Shown here: piece by piece, positions 16,197-23,605 of the stretch | Numbering within the stretch: position 1 is the stretch's first letter | Layout: every line of letters starts with the position of its first letter | Assembly (NCBI RefSeq): GCF_002735905.1 | Contig: NZ_PEBD01000008.1 | Coordinates: forward strand, 372,001-436,000 | Length of the DNA stretch: 64,000 nucleotides | Direction of reading: 5' to 3' | Source of the DNA: Williamsia muralis | Lineage (GTDB): Bacteria; Actinomycetota; Actinomycetes; Mycobacteriales; Mycobacteriaceae | The notes under the pieces: model-generated | What the model was told of the DNA's origin: nothing | The model's input: only the letters and a program-made list of their open reading frames with translations | Database searches by the model: none | Made by a program: the position numbers and the translations under genes

Positions 16197-18245
16197 TCAG
16201 GGTGCCGGTATCGACACCGGGATGCTCAGGAAGCTCAGGGCATTCGGATCGAGTTGGATGTGTTCCGGTTTGAGCTCCGACTCGTTCAGTAGCGGCCGAA
16301 GCGGCAGCCCCTTCGGGAAGTTCATCGCGAACACGTCCACCCGTAGCCGGTGGCCCGGTTTGATCAATGCGTCCGTCGCGAGCAGACCGACGTCGAGCTG
16401 GACTGCCTTGCCCGGCTGCACGGGTTGCCGGGTTTCCAGCGTCAGCGTGTTGACCGGGTCCACCACGTCGCCGTTGGGTGCGTAACCCGTCTTCTCCGCA
16501 TCGAGGGCACGCAGCGACGCCATCACCTGGCCCGACGTCAGGACGGTCGACGTACCGTCGGGCGCGACGTCGTTGAGCGTCGCCGTCCAGTACCCATCGG
16601 TTGCGTCCATCACCGTGTTGAGGTGCAGGTTCACCGGCCCGCTGATGGTTGTCGGCACCTGCACCGGCGCGCTGGTGAACGCCAGCGCCGTGGACTCCGA
16701 GATCCGCGCGTCGTCGGCGCAGAACGGGAAGATCCCCACCAGGCCCGCGGTCTGCTGGGCCGCATCGCGGGAACACAGGGTGGCCAGGCCGGGGGCAACG
16801 GTCATCCGGCCGCGGCTCGGTGAGGGCGCCGTCGACAGCGAGCCGTCGCGGACGGCGTGCGGCGCGGTACCGCTCGAGCGGTCGGACAGGTACATCCGCT
16901 GGTAGTTCATCCCGGGGCGCGGGAAGTCCGACGCCGTGGTCCAGCCGTTGCCCAACTGGTACAGCGTGGCAGGCCCATAGTTCTCGATGCCGTTGTCGAT
17001 GCCCTTGAGCCACTTGTCGAACCATGCTTTCTGAAGCACGTCGAGCCGCGGTGGGCTGCCGGGATCACCGAAGCCGGCGCCACCGGTGATGTGGTAGGTG
17101 GGGCCCATGATCAGCTGCTTCTTGCCGCCGGAGAGCGGGATCTTGTTGTACATCCGCCACTCGCTGTTGGTGAACAGGTCGAACCAGCCGCCGTAGAGCA
17201 TCGTCGGCACCTCGATGTTCTCTGCGAGGTCTCGCCAGCCCACGCGCTCGGCGGACGCGTTGTCGAGCAGGTTCATCGTGCGCGGCGGAATCGACTCGAT
17301 GGTCGGCGACAACAGCGCGTCGAGCAGCTGCGGGGCGAACACCGCCGGATCGGTGAGCCTGTCCGACAACCACTTCCAGTCGAAGGTGCCGTTGAGCATC
17401 GACTGGACGTCGGGGACGAACTTCAATCCGTTGACCAACGCGAGCCAGGCCGGCAGGAAGCCGACGCCGAGGGCGCCGCCCGGCGCCACGATGTCACGGA
17501 TGAGGTCGCCGCCCGGCTCCACCGGGAAGATCGCCTTGAGCGGCTCCGGGTTCTTGTTGGCAGCCTGGATCTGGTTGATCCCCGAATAGGAGACACCGCT
17601 CATCCCGACGTTGCCGTCCGACCAACCCTGCGCTGCGGCCCAGTTGATCACCTCGACGGTGTCCTTCTGCTCGCGCTCACGGAAGACGTCCCAGACACCC
17701 TGGGAGAAGCCGGTTCCGCGCACATCGACCACCACCTGGGTGTAACCGCTGCGGACCAGTTTCTGGTCGACGGAGAAGGTGCGGGCGAAGCCTCCGCGGA
17801 TCGTGCCCGCGAAGTCGTTGATGCCATCGATCGGCGTACCCGACAGATTGATCATCCCCGCGAGCTGGTCGACCAGAGGGCCGAGCACCGGGTTCGACAA
17901 CGCCGCGTCGGCCACCGCCGACACCAGCTTGGTGTACGGGGTCATGTTCACGATCACGGGCGTCTTGGTGGCGACGGGATTACGGGCGGCATCCGCCGGA
18001 CGGTAGACGTTGGCCTTGAGAACCGTGCCGTCGCTCATCGTGATCGGCACGTCCCACTGGACGTTGACGTCCGGGTACCGCAGACCCTGATCGTGCCCGG
18101 CAGTCCACTGCTGCCCGTTTGCTCCGGCGGTCGGATCGGCCTGCGCCGCAACCGGATTGATCAGCCCTGCCATCAGTGCCACCGTCGTGACACCGGCCAT
18201 CACAGCGACCTTGCCGAAACCGTTCCTACGAACCCACCCTGACAT
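16197..18245 (-). CDS. Secreted CocE/NonD (X-Pro dipeptidyl-peptidase, S15-type) hydrolase
   Basis: 682 residues with a Sec signal peptide (basic MSGWVRRNGFGK, hydrophobic core, cleavage after PVAAQA). The N-terminal alpha/beta hydrolase domain has the nucleophile in GMSGVSYSG, the early VVDVRGTGFSQG motif and a cap of helices. The C-terminal part is the jelly-roll XPEP_C domain (GPVNLHLNTVMDATDGYW, then GHRLRVDVFAMNFPK). Family members hydrolyse esters, amides or acyl-proline bonds, and the real substrate is unknown. The ATG at 18245 has GGAGGGG 5-11 bases upstream; the open frame runs further to 18503 but that part is not conserved-looking. About 100 bases separate it from the YqgE gene. 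Confidence 0.88.
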   Translation of the reverse strand: MSGWVRRNGFGKVAVMAGVTTVALMAGLINPVAAQADPTAGANGQQWTAGHDQGLRYPDVNVQWDVPITMSDGTVLKANVYRPADAARNPVATKTPVIVNMTPYTKLVSAVADAALSNPVLGPLVDQLAGMINLSGTPIDGINDFAGTIRGGFARTFSVDQKLVRSGYTQVVVDVRGTGFSQGVWDVFREREQKDTVEVINWAAAQGWSDGNVGMSGVSYSGINQIQAANKNPEPLKAIFPVEPGGDLIRDIVAPGGALGVGFLPAWLALVNGLKFVPDVQSMLNGTFDWKWLSDRLTDPAVFAPQLLDALLSPTIESIPPRTMNLLDNASAERVGWRDLAENIEVPTMLYGGWFDLFTNSEWRMYNKIPLSGGKKQLIMGPTYHITGGAGFGDPGSPPRLDVLQKAWFDKWLKGIDNGIENYGPATLYQLGNGWTTASDFPRPGMNYQRMYLSDRSSGTAPHAVRDGSLSTAPSPSRGRMTVAPGLATLCSRDAAQQTAGLVGIFPFCADDARISESTALAFTSAPVQVPTTISGPVNLHLNTVMDATDGYWTATLNDVAPDGTSTVLTSGQVMASLRALDAEKTGYAPNGDVVDPVNTLTLETRQPVQPGKAVQLDVGLLATDALIKPGHRLRVDVFAMNFPKGLPLRPLLNESELKPEHIQLDPNALSFLSIPVSIPAP

Positions 18246-18345
18246 TGGACCCCTCCAACTCCCCACACCCGGCGACGCTGGTCTCTCACCGTCACCGATT
18301 CCGAATCGAACCGTAACAGTTCGGTGACCCGGCCAGGACGGGTTG

Positions 18346-18921
18346 TCAGTTTCGTTCGAGTTCGATCGGGTGAGTGGACAACAGCGGCAGCGGCCACGGC
18401 TGACGACGCAGCACCTGTGCCCAGAGATCGACGTCCGCGGGCACCAGGACATCGTCGGCCAGCGACGGCGCGACGATCCAGCTTCCCTGGCGGAGTTCGT
18501 CACCCAGTTGCCCGATCCCCCAGCCCGCGTAGCCGGCGAAGATCCGGACGCCGGTCAGCACCGACCCGAGATCATCGGCGTCGGCATCGAGGTCCACCAG
18601 CACCACACGGCCTTCGACGGGACGCAGGGCGGGAAGGTGGTCGATGGGCATACCCGGCTTGACGACGCCGAGACACAGTGCGGAGTCCTGCTTGACCGGC
18701 CCGCCCACGAAGATCGCCTTCGGCCGGGCGGCCGTGTCGGTCCATGCCGGCAGAAGATTGTGCACCGCAGTCTGACTCATCCGGTTCAGGACGACCCCGA
18801 GCGTGCCCGCGTCATTGTGTTCGATGACGTAGATCACCGTGCGGCGAAACGTGGGCTCGGCGAGATCGGCTGAGGCCATCAGCAGACTGCCGGCAGACAC
18901 CTGGGCGGTACTGGGTGACAC
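18346..18921 (-). CDS. YqgE/AlgH (UPF0301) family protein
   Basis: 191 residues from a GTG at 18921. It shows the family pattern: AGSLLMASADLAEPTFRRTVIYVIEHND near the start, GTLGVVLNRMSQ, FVGGPVKQDSALCLG, then FAGYAGWGIGQL and the C-terminal W-x-V segment. Structure is known for the family but function is not established. Divergent to the MFS gene, with 45 bases between the start codons. The same divergent pair occurs in M. tuberculosis as Rv0038 (YqgE) and Rv0037c (MFS). Confidence 0.92.
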   Translation of the reverse strand: MSPSTAQVSAGSLLMASADLAEPTFRRTVIYVIEHNDAGTLGVVLNRMSQTAVHNLLPAWTDTAARPKAIFVGGPVKQDSALCLGVVKPGMPIDHLPALRPVEGRVVLVDLDADADDLGSVLTGVRIFAGYAGWGIGQLGDELRQGSWIVAPSLADDVLVPADVDLWAQVLRRQPWPLPLLSTHPIELERN

Positions 18922-18966
18922 GCGTTCATCATCGCACGCCACCGGCGAGGTGTTTGTACGCTGGAC

Positions 18967-20325
18967 ATGGTGAACGTCGAACCCACCACGGCGGCAACCG
19001 TGCCGCCCTCCCCCATCGGTGACCACCGGTTACCTCTGCGGGACTTCATCAGGTCTTTTCGCTGTTCACCGGGCCTTTCTCGGCTGCTGGCGGTCCGTCT
19101 GGGCAGCCAGTTCACCGACGGGCTCTTCCAGGCCGCCCTGGGTGGCGCGATCTTGTTCAATCCCGAACGGCACGCCGACCCGATGGCCGTCGCCGCCGGG
19201 ATGGCCGTACTACTTCTCCCCTACTCGGTGATCGGCCCGTTCGCCGGCGCCCTCCTCGACCATTGGGATCGGCGCACGGTGCTCGTGTGGGCCAACGTCC
19301 TGCGAGCGGTGCTGGTGAGCCTCGTGGCGATCGTGATCGCCACCGGAACCGGCGACACCGGCGTCCTCATCGCCGCCCTGGCGGTTACCGGCGCGAGTCG
19401 TTTCGTGGCGTCCGGGCTCTCGGCGGGCCTGCCACACGTGGCCGCGCGCGAGCACCTCGTCGGCATGAACTCCTTCTTCACGACCATCGGTGCGGGCGCT
19501 CTGGCGGCCGGAGCCGGCGGAGCTCTCGTCCTGCGGGAGATCTTCGGTTCCGACAACACCGGGAGTGCCGCGACCACGATGGGTGCAGTGGTGGTCGCTC
19601 TGATCGCCGCCTTCATCGCCCACCGCTTCGAACCGCTTCAGCTCGGACCCGACCACTTCGACGTCGTCGGCGGATCGCGGTCACGAAATCCCGGCGGTTC
19701 GGCACTACGTGCGGTCGCGGTGGGTTTGGGCCATGGAGCCCGGGCCGTCTGGAAGGTGCCGTCGGTGGCCGCGGCCCTCTCGGCGGTCGGCGCCCACCGG
19801 CTGGTCTTCGGGGTCAACACCTTGGTGCTGCTGGTGCTGACCAAACATTCGTCGCTCGGTGGCGGGCTCACCGGGTTCGGTCTGGTGGCCGGGATGATCG
19901 CCGTCGGAATGTTCCTGGCTGCGGTCATCACACCGTTCCTCGTCGCCCGCATCGGCAGGACACGGGCGGTGGTGTCGGCACTGGCGGTCGGAGCGCTCGC
20001 CCAGATCGCGCTGTGCACGTTCAACGGGATCGTCATCTGTGTTGCCGCCGTGGTACTGGGACTGATCGGCCAGGTGTGCAAGCTGTGCGCCGATGCCGCG
20101 ATGCAGATGGACGTCGACGACGCCCGTCGCGGGCAGGCATTTTCGTTTCAGGACGCGCTCTTCAACTTCGCATTTGTCGGTGCGGTGTTCGTGGCGGCCT
20201 TGACGATTGCGGACAACGGCAAGTCGCCCGATCTGATCATCGCGGGCTCCGTGGTCTACGTCGTGGCCATTTTTGTCGTACGTGTGGTCAACAATCGGTC
20301 ATCACCAGAGAAGATCACCATCTGA
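18967..20325 (+). CDS. MFS transporter (Rv0037c-like)
   Basis: 452 residues with about 12 membrane segments. The first loop carries FTDGLFQAALGGAILF and the second GALLDHWDRRTVLVWANVLRA, which is the MFS loop 2-3 motif (G-x-L-x-D-R-x-x-R-R). Substrate unknown. It is the neighbour of yqgE as in mycobacteria. A TACGCT hexamer at 18957-18962, only 4 bases before the ATG, suggests a leaderless or nearly leaderless transcript. The next gene starts 12 bases after the stop with a strong AGGAGG, so the two are likely one unit. Confidence 0.9.
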   Translation: MVNVEPTTAATVPPSPIGDHRLPLRDFIRSFRCSPGLSRLLAVRLGSQFTDGLFQAALGGAILFNPERHADPMAVAAGMAVLLLPYSVIGPFAGALLDHWDRRTVLVWANVLRAVLVSLVAIVIATGTGDTGVLIAALAVTGASRFVASGLSAGLPHVAAREHLVGMNSFFTTIGAGALAAGAGGALVLREIFGSDNTGSAATTMGAVVVALIAAFIAHRFEPLQLGPDHFDVVGGSRSRNPGGSALRAVAVGLGHGARAVWKVPSVAAALSAVGAHRLVFGVNTLVLLVLTKHSSLGGGLTGFGLVAGMIAVGMFLAAVITPFLVARIGRTRAVVSALAVGALAQIALCTFNGIVICVAAVVLGLIGQVCKLCADAAMQMDVDDARRGQAFSFQDALFNFAFVGAVFVAALTIADNGKSPDLIIAGSVVYVVAIFVVRVVNNRSSPEKITI

Positions 20326-20337
20326 CCAGGAGGCGGC

Positions 20338-21180
20338 GTGCAGTACGGAATCGTGTTCCCGAAGGGCGCCGGCATGGAGTTCGCCGATCTGGCGGTCGCG
20401 GCAGAAGCGGCCGGTTGGGATGCCGTCTTCGGCTGGGAGGCATTGTGGGGCAACGACCCCTGGATCTCGCTGACCGCCGCGGCGATGCGCACCGAGCGCA
20501 TCCGCCTTGGCACGATGCTCACGCCACTTCCCCGCCGCAAACCGTGGGATCTGGCGTCGACGACCACCACCCTCGACCGGCTGAGCAACGGCCGCGTGAT
20601 TCTCGGCGTCGGCATGGGCGCCCTGCATTCCGGGTGGCTGGCGTTCGAGCGCGATCAGGGCCGTAAAACCCGCGCCGAGCTGTTCGACGAGGGACTCGAC
20701 GTGCTCTTCGGTCTCTGGGCCGGGCAGCCGTTCGCCTACGACGGCAAGCACTATCAGGTGCAGCCGACGGACTTCGAGCTACCGCTGCCGCCGGTCCAGC
20801 AGCCGCGGATCACCACCTGGTGTGTCGGACTACAAGGCGCCCGCAAGTCGATGGCCCGGGCGGCTCGGTGCGACGGGCTCCTACCGAACTTTCCTCGTGA
20901 CCCCGACATCCAGGGCGCGGCACCGGTTTCGGTGGAGCACTGGGCGGGGGTGGCCAGGGAGATCCGCGAATTGCGGGCCGAACTTGGTTTCACGGGAAAC
21001 TACGACATCGTCTACGAAGGCACTGCCGACCTCTCGGACCCGGCCGCAGAACGCGCACAAGCAACGGAGCTCGCCGCTGCCGGCATCACCTGGTGGCTCG
21101 ACTCCGATTGGGAATCAGCCTCTGCCGACCCCATCGCCCATCAACTCGAACGGATCGAGGCCGGCCCACCGAGACCCTGA
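20338..21180 (+). CDS. LLM-class (F420-dependent type) oxidoreductase
   Basis: 280 residues from a GTG with AGGAGG at the right distance. TIM-barrel luciferase-like fold with QYGIVFPKGAGMEFADLAVAAEAAGWDAVFGWEAL at the start, then RIRLGTMLTPLPRRKPWDLA and LSNGRVILGVGMGAL. These are the hallmarks of the bacterial luciferase-like superfamily, whose mycobacterial members mostly use coenzyme F420. Cofactor (F420 or FMN) and substrate cannot be read directly. It follows the MFS gene closely and ends 3 bases before the converging EthD-like gene. Confidence 0.87.
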   Translation: MQYGIVFPKGAGMEFADLAVAAEAAGWDAVFGWEALWGNDPWISLTAAAMRTERIRLGTMLTPLPRRKPWDLASTTTTLDRLSNGRVILGVGMGALHSGWLAFERDQGRKTRAELFDEGLDVLFGLWAGQPFAYDGKHYQVQPTDFELPLPPVQQPRITTWCVGLQGARKSMARAARCDGLLPNFPRDPDIQGAAPVSVEHWAGVAREIRELRAELGFTGNYDIVYEGTADLSDPAAERAQATELAAAGITWWLDSDWESASADPIAHQLERIEAGPPRP

Positions 21181-21183
21181 CGC

Positions 21184-21900
21184 TCAGTCGCGGAACGGGG
21201 TCGAATAGACGTAGCGGCTCGTGGGCACGGTGTCGATGTTCTGGTCGGCACCGAAGGCGCCGGTGCTCGCGAGCATCCGGCCCATCCTGTCCGCCAGGTC
21301 TTTGTCGTCGGCGGCACCGAAGAAGGCGTGCACATCGTGCACCGCTTCGATCGGGAACAGTTCCTCGACGATGGCGGTGAGCGGTGGCGAGGTTGCCGTG
21401 AGCGGCCTGACCACCGCGTTCTGCACATAGCCGAACGTCGACTGGGTCTCGATCGCCACGCTGGTGTGGTCGAGATGCCACCGTCGCAGCCACGTCTGTT
21501 CGTCGAGGTGTTCTGGTCTGCGCAGAAACGCCATGTTCGCCAACCCGGGGGTTCGAGTGCCGAACTCGACCACAGGCACCGGAAGCGGAATTGATTCGGT
21601 GACGAGATAGGCGGCGATGTTTCCGTAATCAGGGTTTCGATAATCGCGTTCGAGAGTGTTGATCAATTCCGAGACACCGAGACCGTAGTTTTGCTGTGTC
21701 CACACGCTGATGACGGCCACAATCGGAGGTTCCAGCGTGGTCAGAGTCATGATTGAGTCGGTCACAGGTAAATCCCGGACATTGACGGTGACCCCCGAAA
21801 ATTCCGCATTCGCAGTCAATTCAACGACACGTTTTCGCAGTTCAGAGCACCATTCCTCGTCGGGAACGGGGGCCCGAACGGACATCATGACTTTTTCCAT
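21184..21900 (-). CDS. EthD-domain-like dimeric alpha-beta barrel protein
   Basis: 238 residues. The C-terminal half resembles EthD-type repeats: a strand VPVVEFGTRT, EHLDEQTWLRRWHLDHTSVAIETQ (the W-x-x-H-x-x-H-type segment), FGYVQNAVVRPL and DVHAFFGAADDKDLADRM. The N-terminal half (MEKVMMSVRAPVPDEE...) may be a degenerate second repeat. EthD proteins assist P450 or other oxidative pathways, and the role here is unknown. The open frame extends to 22197 but the ATG at 21900, with GAGG upstream, avoids overlap with the divergent regulator gene. Base composition of this gene and the next is visibly less GC-rich than the surroundings. Confidence 0.6.
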   Translation of the reverse strand: MEKVMMSVRAPVPDEEWCSELRKRVVELTANAEFSGVTVNVRDLPVTDSIMTLTTLEPPIVAVISVWTQQNYGLGVSELINTLERDYRNPDYGNIAAYLVTESIPLPVPVVEFGTRTPGLANMAFLRRPEHLDEQTWLRRWHLDHTSVAIETQSTFGYVQNAVVRPLTATSPPLTAIVEELFPIEAVHDVHAFFGAADDKDLADRMGRMLASTGAFGADQNIDTVPTSRYVYSTPFRD

Positions 21901-21960
21901 GTTCGACCTCGACTGCAGACTGTGGCGACAAAGTGGTATTGGACCTGGCATTATTACCGC

Positions 21961-22374
21961 ATGCGCAATCGTGATGAGGTGTCGGAGTTCGCAATCGAGC
22001 TCAATAAGCTCTGTGCCATTCGGTGGCCGGGTGGGTCTCGTACCGCGAACGCCGAGATCGCTGATTGGGTCACGGCTGAAACCGGCCGCAACATCGACCG
22101 GCAGTTCGTGTGGCGGATCCGCAAGGGTCGCGTCATGAAGGTAGACGGCGCCGTTCGCGACGCCATCTGCTCCTTCTTCGGGGTCTCCAAAGACCACTTT
22201 TCGAGCAACCCCCGCACTCTAGGTGAAGAGGTGCAGGCGGCCATCGAAGAAACGGGACTGCAGGTGGCCGGACTTCGTGCCGACCAACTGTCGTCGACCG
22301 GGCGAGCCGAACTGGCAACGTTGCTCCGCGAGGTGAGCCGGGTACTGGAAGCAGAGAAGAGCGTCGGACAATGA
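21961..22374 (+). CDS. Helix-turn-helix regulator, EspR-like
   Basis: 137 residues. The N-terminal domain (about 1-80) has an atypical Cro/EspR-like helix-turn-helix: RDEVSEFAIELNKLCAIRWPG, SRTANAEIADWVTAETGRNIDRQFVWRIRKGR, then AVRDAICSFFGVSKDHF. The last segment matches the FF-x-V-x-x-x-YF pattern of EspR/XRE regulators. The C-terminal half is helical (AAIEETGLQVAGLRADQLSSTGRAELATLLREV), as in the EspR dimerisation part. ATG at 21961; a GTG at 21922 would add 13 residues. No good ribosome binding site is seen for either, so a leaderless transcript is possible. Its stop overlaps the next start (ATGATGA), so translation is coupled. Confidence 0.75.
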   Translation: MRNRDEVSEFAIELNKLCAIRWPGGSRTANAEIADWVTAETGRNIDRQFVWRIRKGRVMKVDGAVRDAICSFFGVSKDHFSSNPRTLGEEVQAAIEETGLQVAGLRADQLSSTGRAELATLLREVSRVLEAEKSVGQ

Positions 22375-22787
22375 TGACCCGACAGAAGATGTTCCGCCTG
22401 GCCGCCGCAATCACCCCTGAAGGTGATTGGTCCTGGGAGGACTTCGAACACCGTCTCACCCGCCAACTCGATTGCGCGGTTCGCTGCATCACCTCGGACA
22501 GCCTGACCTCAGGCGAACTGACGGGGGCGGCGTTGCGTACCGCAAACGGCACCGCGATCATCGTCATCCCGGGCAACGTCTCCACTGCCCATCGCATCCA
22601 CATCGCGGCGCATGAGGCCTGGCACCTGCTGGCAGGCCACGACGGTTGCGATCAGAACTCACGCCGGGAGGCAAAGGCCGAGGCCTTTGCCACCACAGTG
22701 GGCACGCTCGCCGAAGGCCGAGGCAATGAGCCCCGGACCAATCGCGCCCTGACCGCTGCATTCGGAGCTGTTGGCATCGTGGCATGA
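22371..22787 (+). CDS. Small HExxH (ImmA/IrrE-like) putative zinc protease
   Basis: 138 residues. A conserved HEAWH (His 81, Glu 82, His 85) follows IVIPGNVSTAHRIHIAA, and RREAKAEAFATTVG supplies a possible third zinc ligand (Glu about 104). This is the minimal layout of ImmA/IrrE-type gluzincin domains, which cleave partner helix-turn-helix repressors to switch genes on. The partner here would be the regulator encoded immediately upstream, whose stop overlaps this start by 4 bases; the membrane protein downstream also overlaps by 4 bases. The three genes therefore form a tightly coupled unit. Cleavage of the regulator is an inference from the family; the domain is shorter than IrrE and lacks a sensor domain. 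Confidence 0.7.
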   Translation: MMTRQKMFRLAAAITPEGDWSWEDFEHRLTRQLDCAVRCITSDSLTSGELTGAALRTANGTAIIVIPGNVSTAHRIHIAAHEAWHLLAGHDGCDQNSRREAKAEAFATTVGTLAEGRGNEPRTNRALTAAFGAVGIVA

Positions 22788-23587
22788 ACACCCTTCTCGG
22801 GGCCCTGGCTTGGACAGGGGTGGCCCTGGGAATCCTGATCGCCCTCCGAGGCGGTTGGTATCGCCGTGCCACGACAATCGTCTTCGGTGTGTGCATCACG
22901 TTTTACTGCCTCACCGGAGAAAACTACCTAGCGCTCGTACCCGAAGACGGGGTGCGACATCTGATGACCAATGCCGAGCGCATGTGGGGCGCAACATCAG
23001 CGGTGCTTGCCGGTTGTGCGCTGGTCGGTGCGTTGATCGCGATCCGGAGAAACAGTCTGGATCCCGACGGCGACGAATGGACCGATCCCGAGTTGCACCA
23101 ACGGGTAATGATCCTGGTGCTCGGTGCCGCAGCGTCCGTCGCGGTGATCAACTTGAGCCTCGTGCACGCGGACTTCCCGCCGTCGGCCAACTTCCTCACC
23201 GAATACGGCGACAACTTCAACGTTGTTCTGTACGAAGCGGTGTTCGCCATCTGGATCGGTCTCCCGGCGGGCTTTCTCGGCTGGACCGTAGTGCGCTCCG
23301 AGCTCGGCCCGCTGCGTTACCTCGTCGGCCTGGGCGGTCTCTTCGGTGTGGGCTGGGCGGCGTGGAAGTTCGTCGGAACCGCGCTGATCTGGATCGCGGA
23401 CATCCCCATAGCCGAGACAAGCCCGGTCAGTGTCACACTCGGACTGCTGGCGCTCGGCTTTTGCGTTGCCGGGTCGCTACTTCTCAGTCTCGAAGCCGCG
23501 TTCCAGGTGTGGCGTGCCGGCCGCACCTACCGCACCGCGCGAGCCCTCGAGGACCGACGACTGCGCCGGCACAACCCCGCCGCCTGA
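22784..23587 (+). CDS. Seven-helix membrane protein, MAB_1171c-type putative transporter
   Basis: 267 residues with about seven predicted membrane segments (around 1-20, 30-45, 60-85, 105-125, 150-175, 180-205, 215-240) and a short basic C terminus (RTARALEDRRLRRHNPAA). The arrangement after a helix-turn-helix regulator and an HExxH protein is the usual context of the MAB_1171c family in mycobacteria and relatives; transport is only a putative label. A highly charged loop between segments 3 and 4 (RRNSLDPDGDEWTDPELHQR) faces the cytoplasm by the positive-inside rule. ATG overlaps the preceding stop. Function unknown; it may be the sensor or target of the regulator-protease pair. Confidence 0.65.
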   Translation: MNTLLGALAWTGVALGILIALRGGWYRRATTIVFGVCITFYCLTGENYLALVPEDGVRHLMTNAERMWGATSAVLAGCALVGALIAIRRNSLDPDGDEWTDPELHQRVMILVLGAAASVAVINLSLVHADFPPSANFLTEYGDNFNVVLYEAVFAIWIGLPAGFLGWTVVRSELGPLRYLVGLGGLFGVGWAAWKFVGTALIWIADIPIAETSPVSVTLGLLALGFCVAGSLLLSLEAAFQVWRAGRTYRTARALEDRRLRRHNPAA

Positions 23588-23605
23588 AACTGCGCATACC
23601 CAACC

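Noticed and set aside
16857-18242. 461-codon plus-strand open frame opposite the secreted hydrolase
   Set aside because: Arg/His/Val-rich shadow frame; the minus-strand S15 hydrolase has a signal peptide, nucleophile motif and ribosome binding site.
19263-20666. 467-codon plus-strand frame across the MFS and LLM genes
   Set aside because: Out-of-frame shadow covering two well-supported genes.
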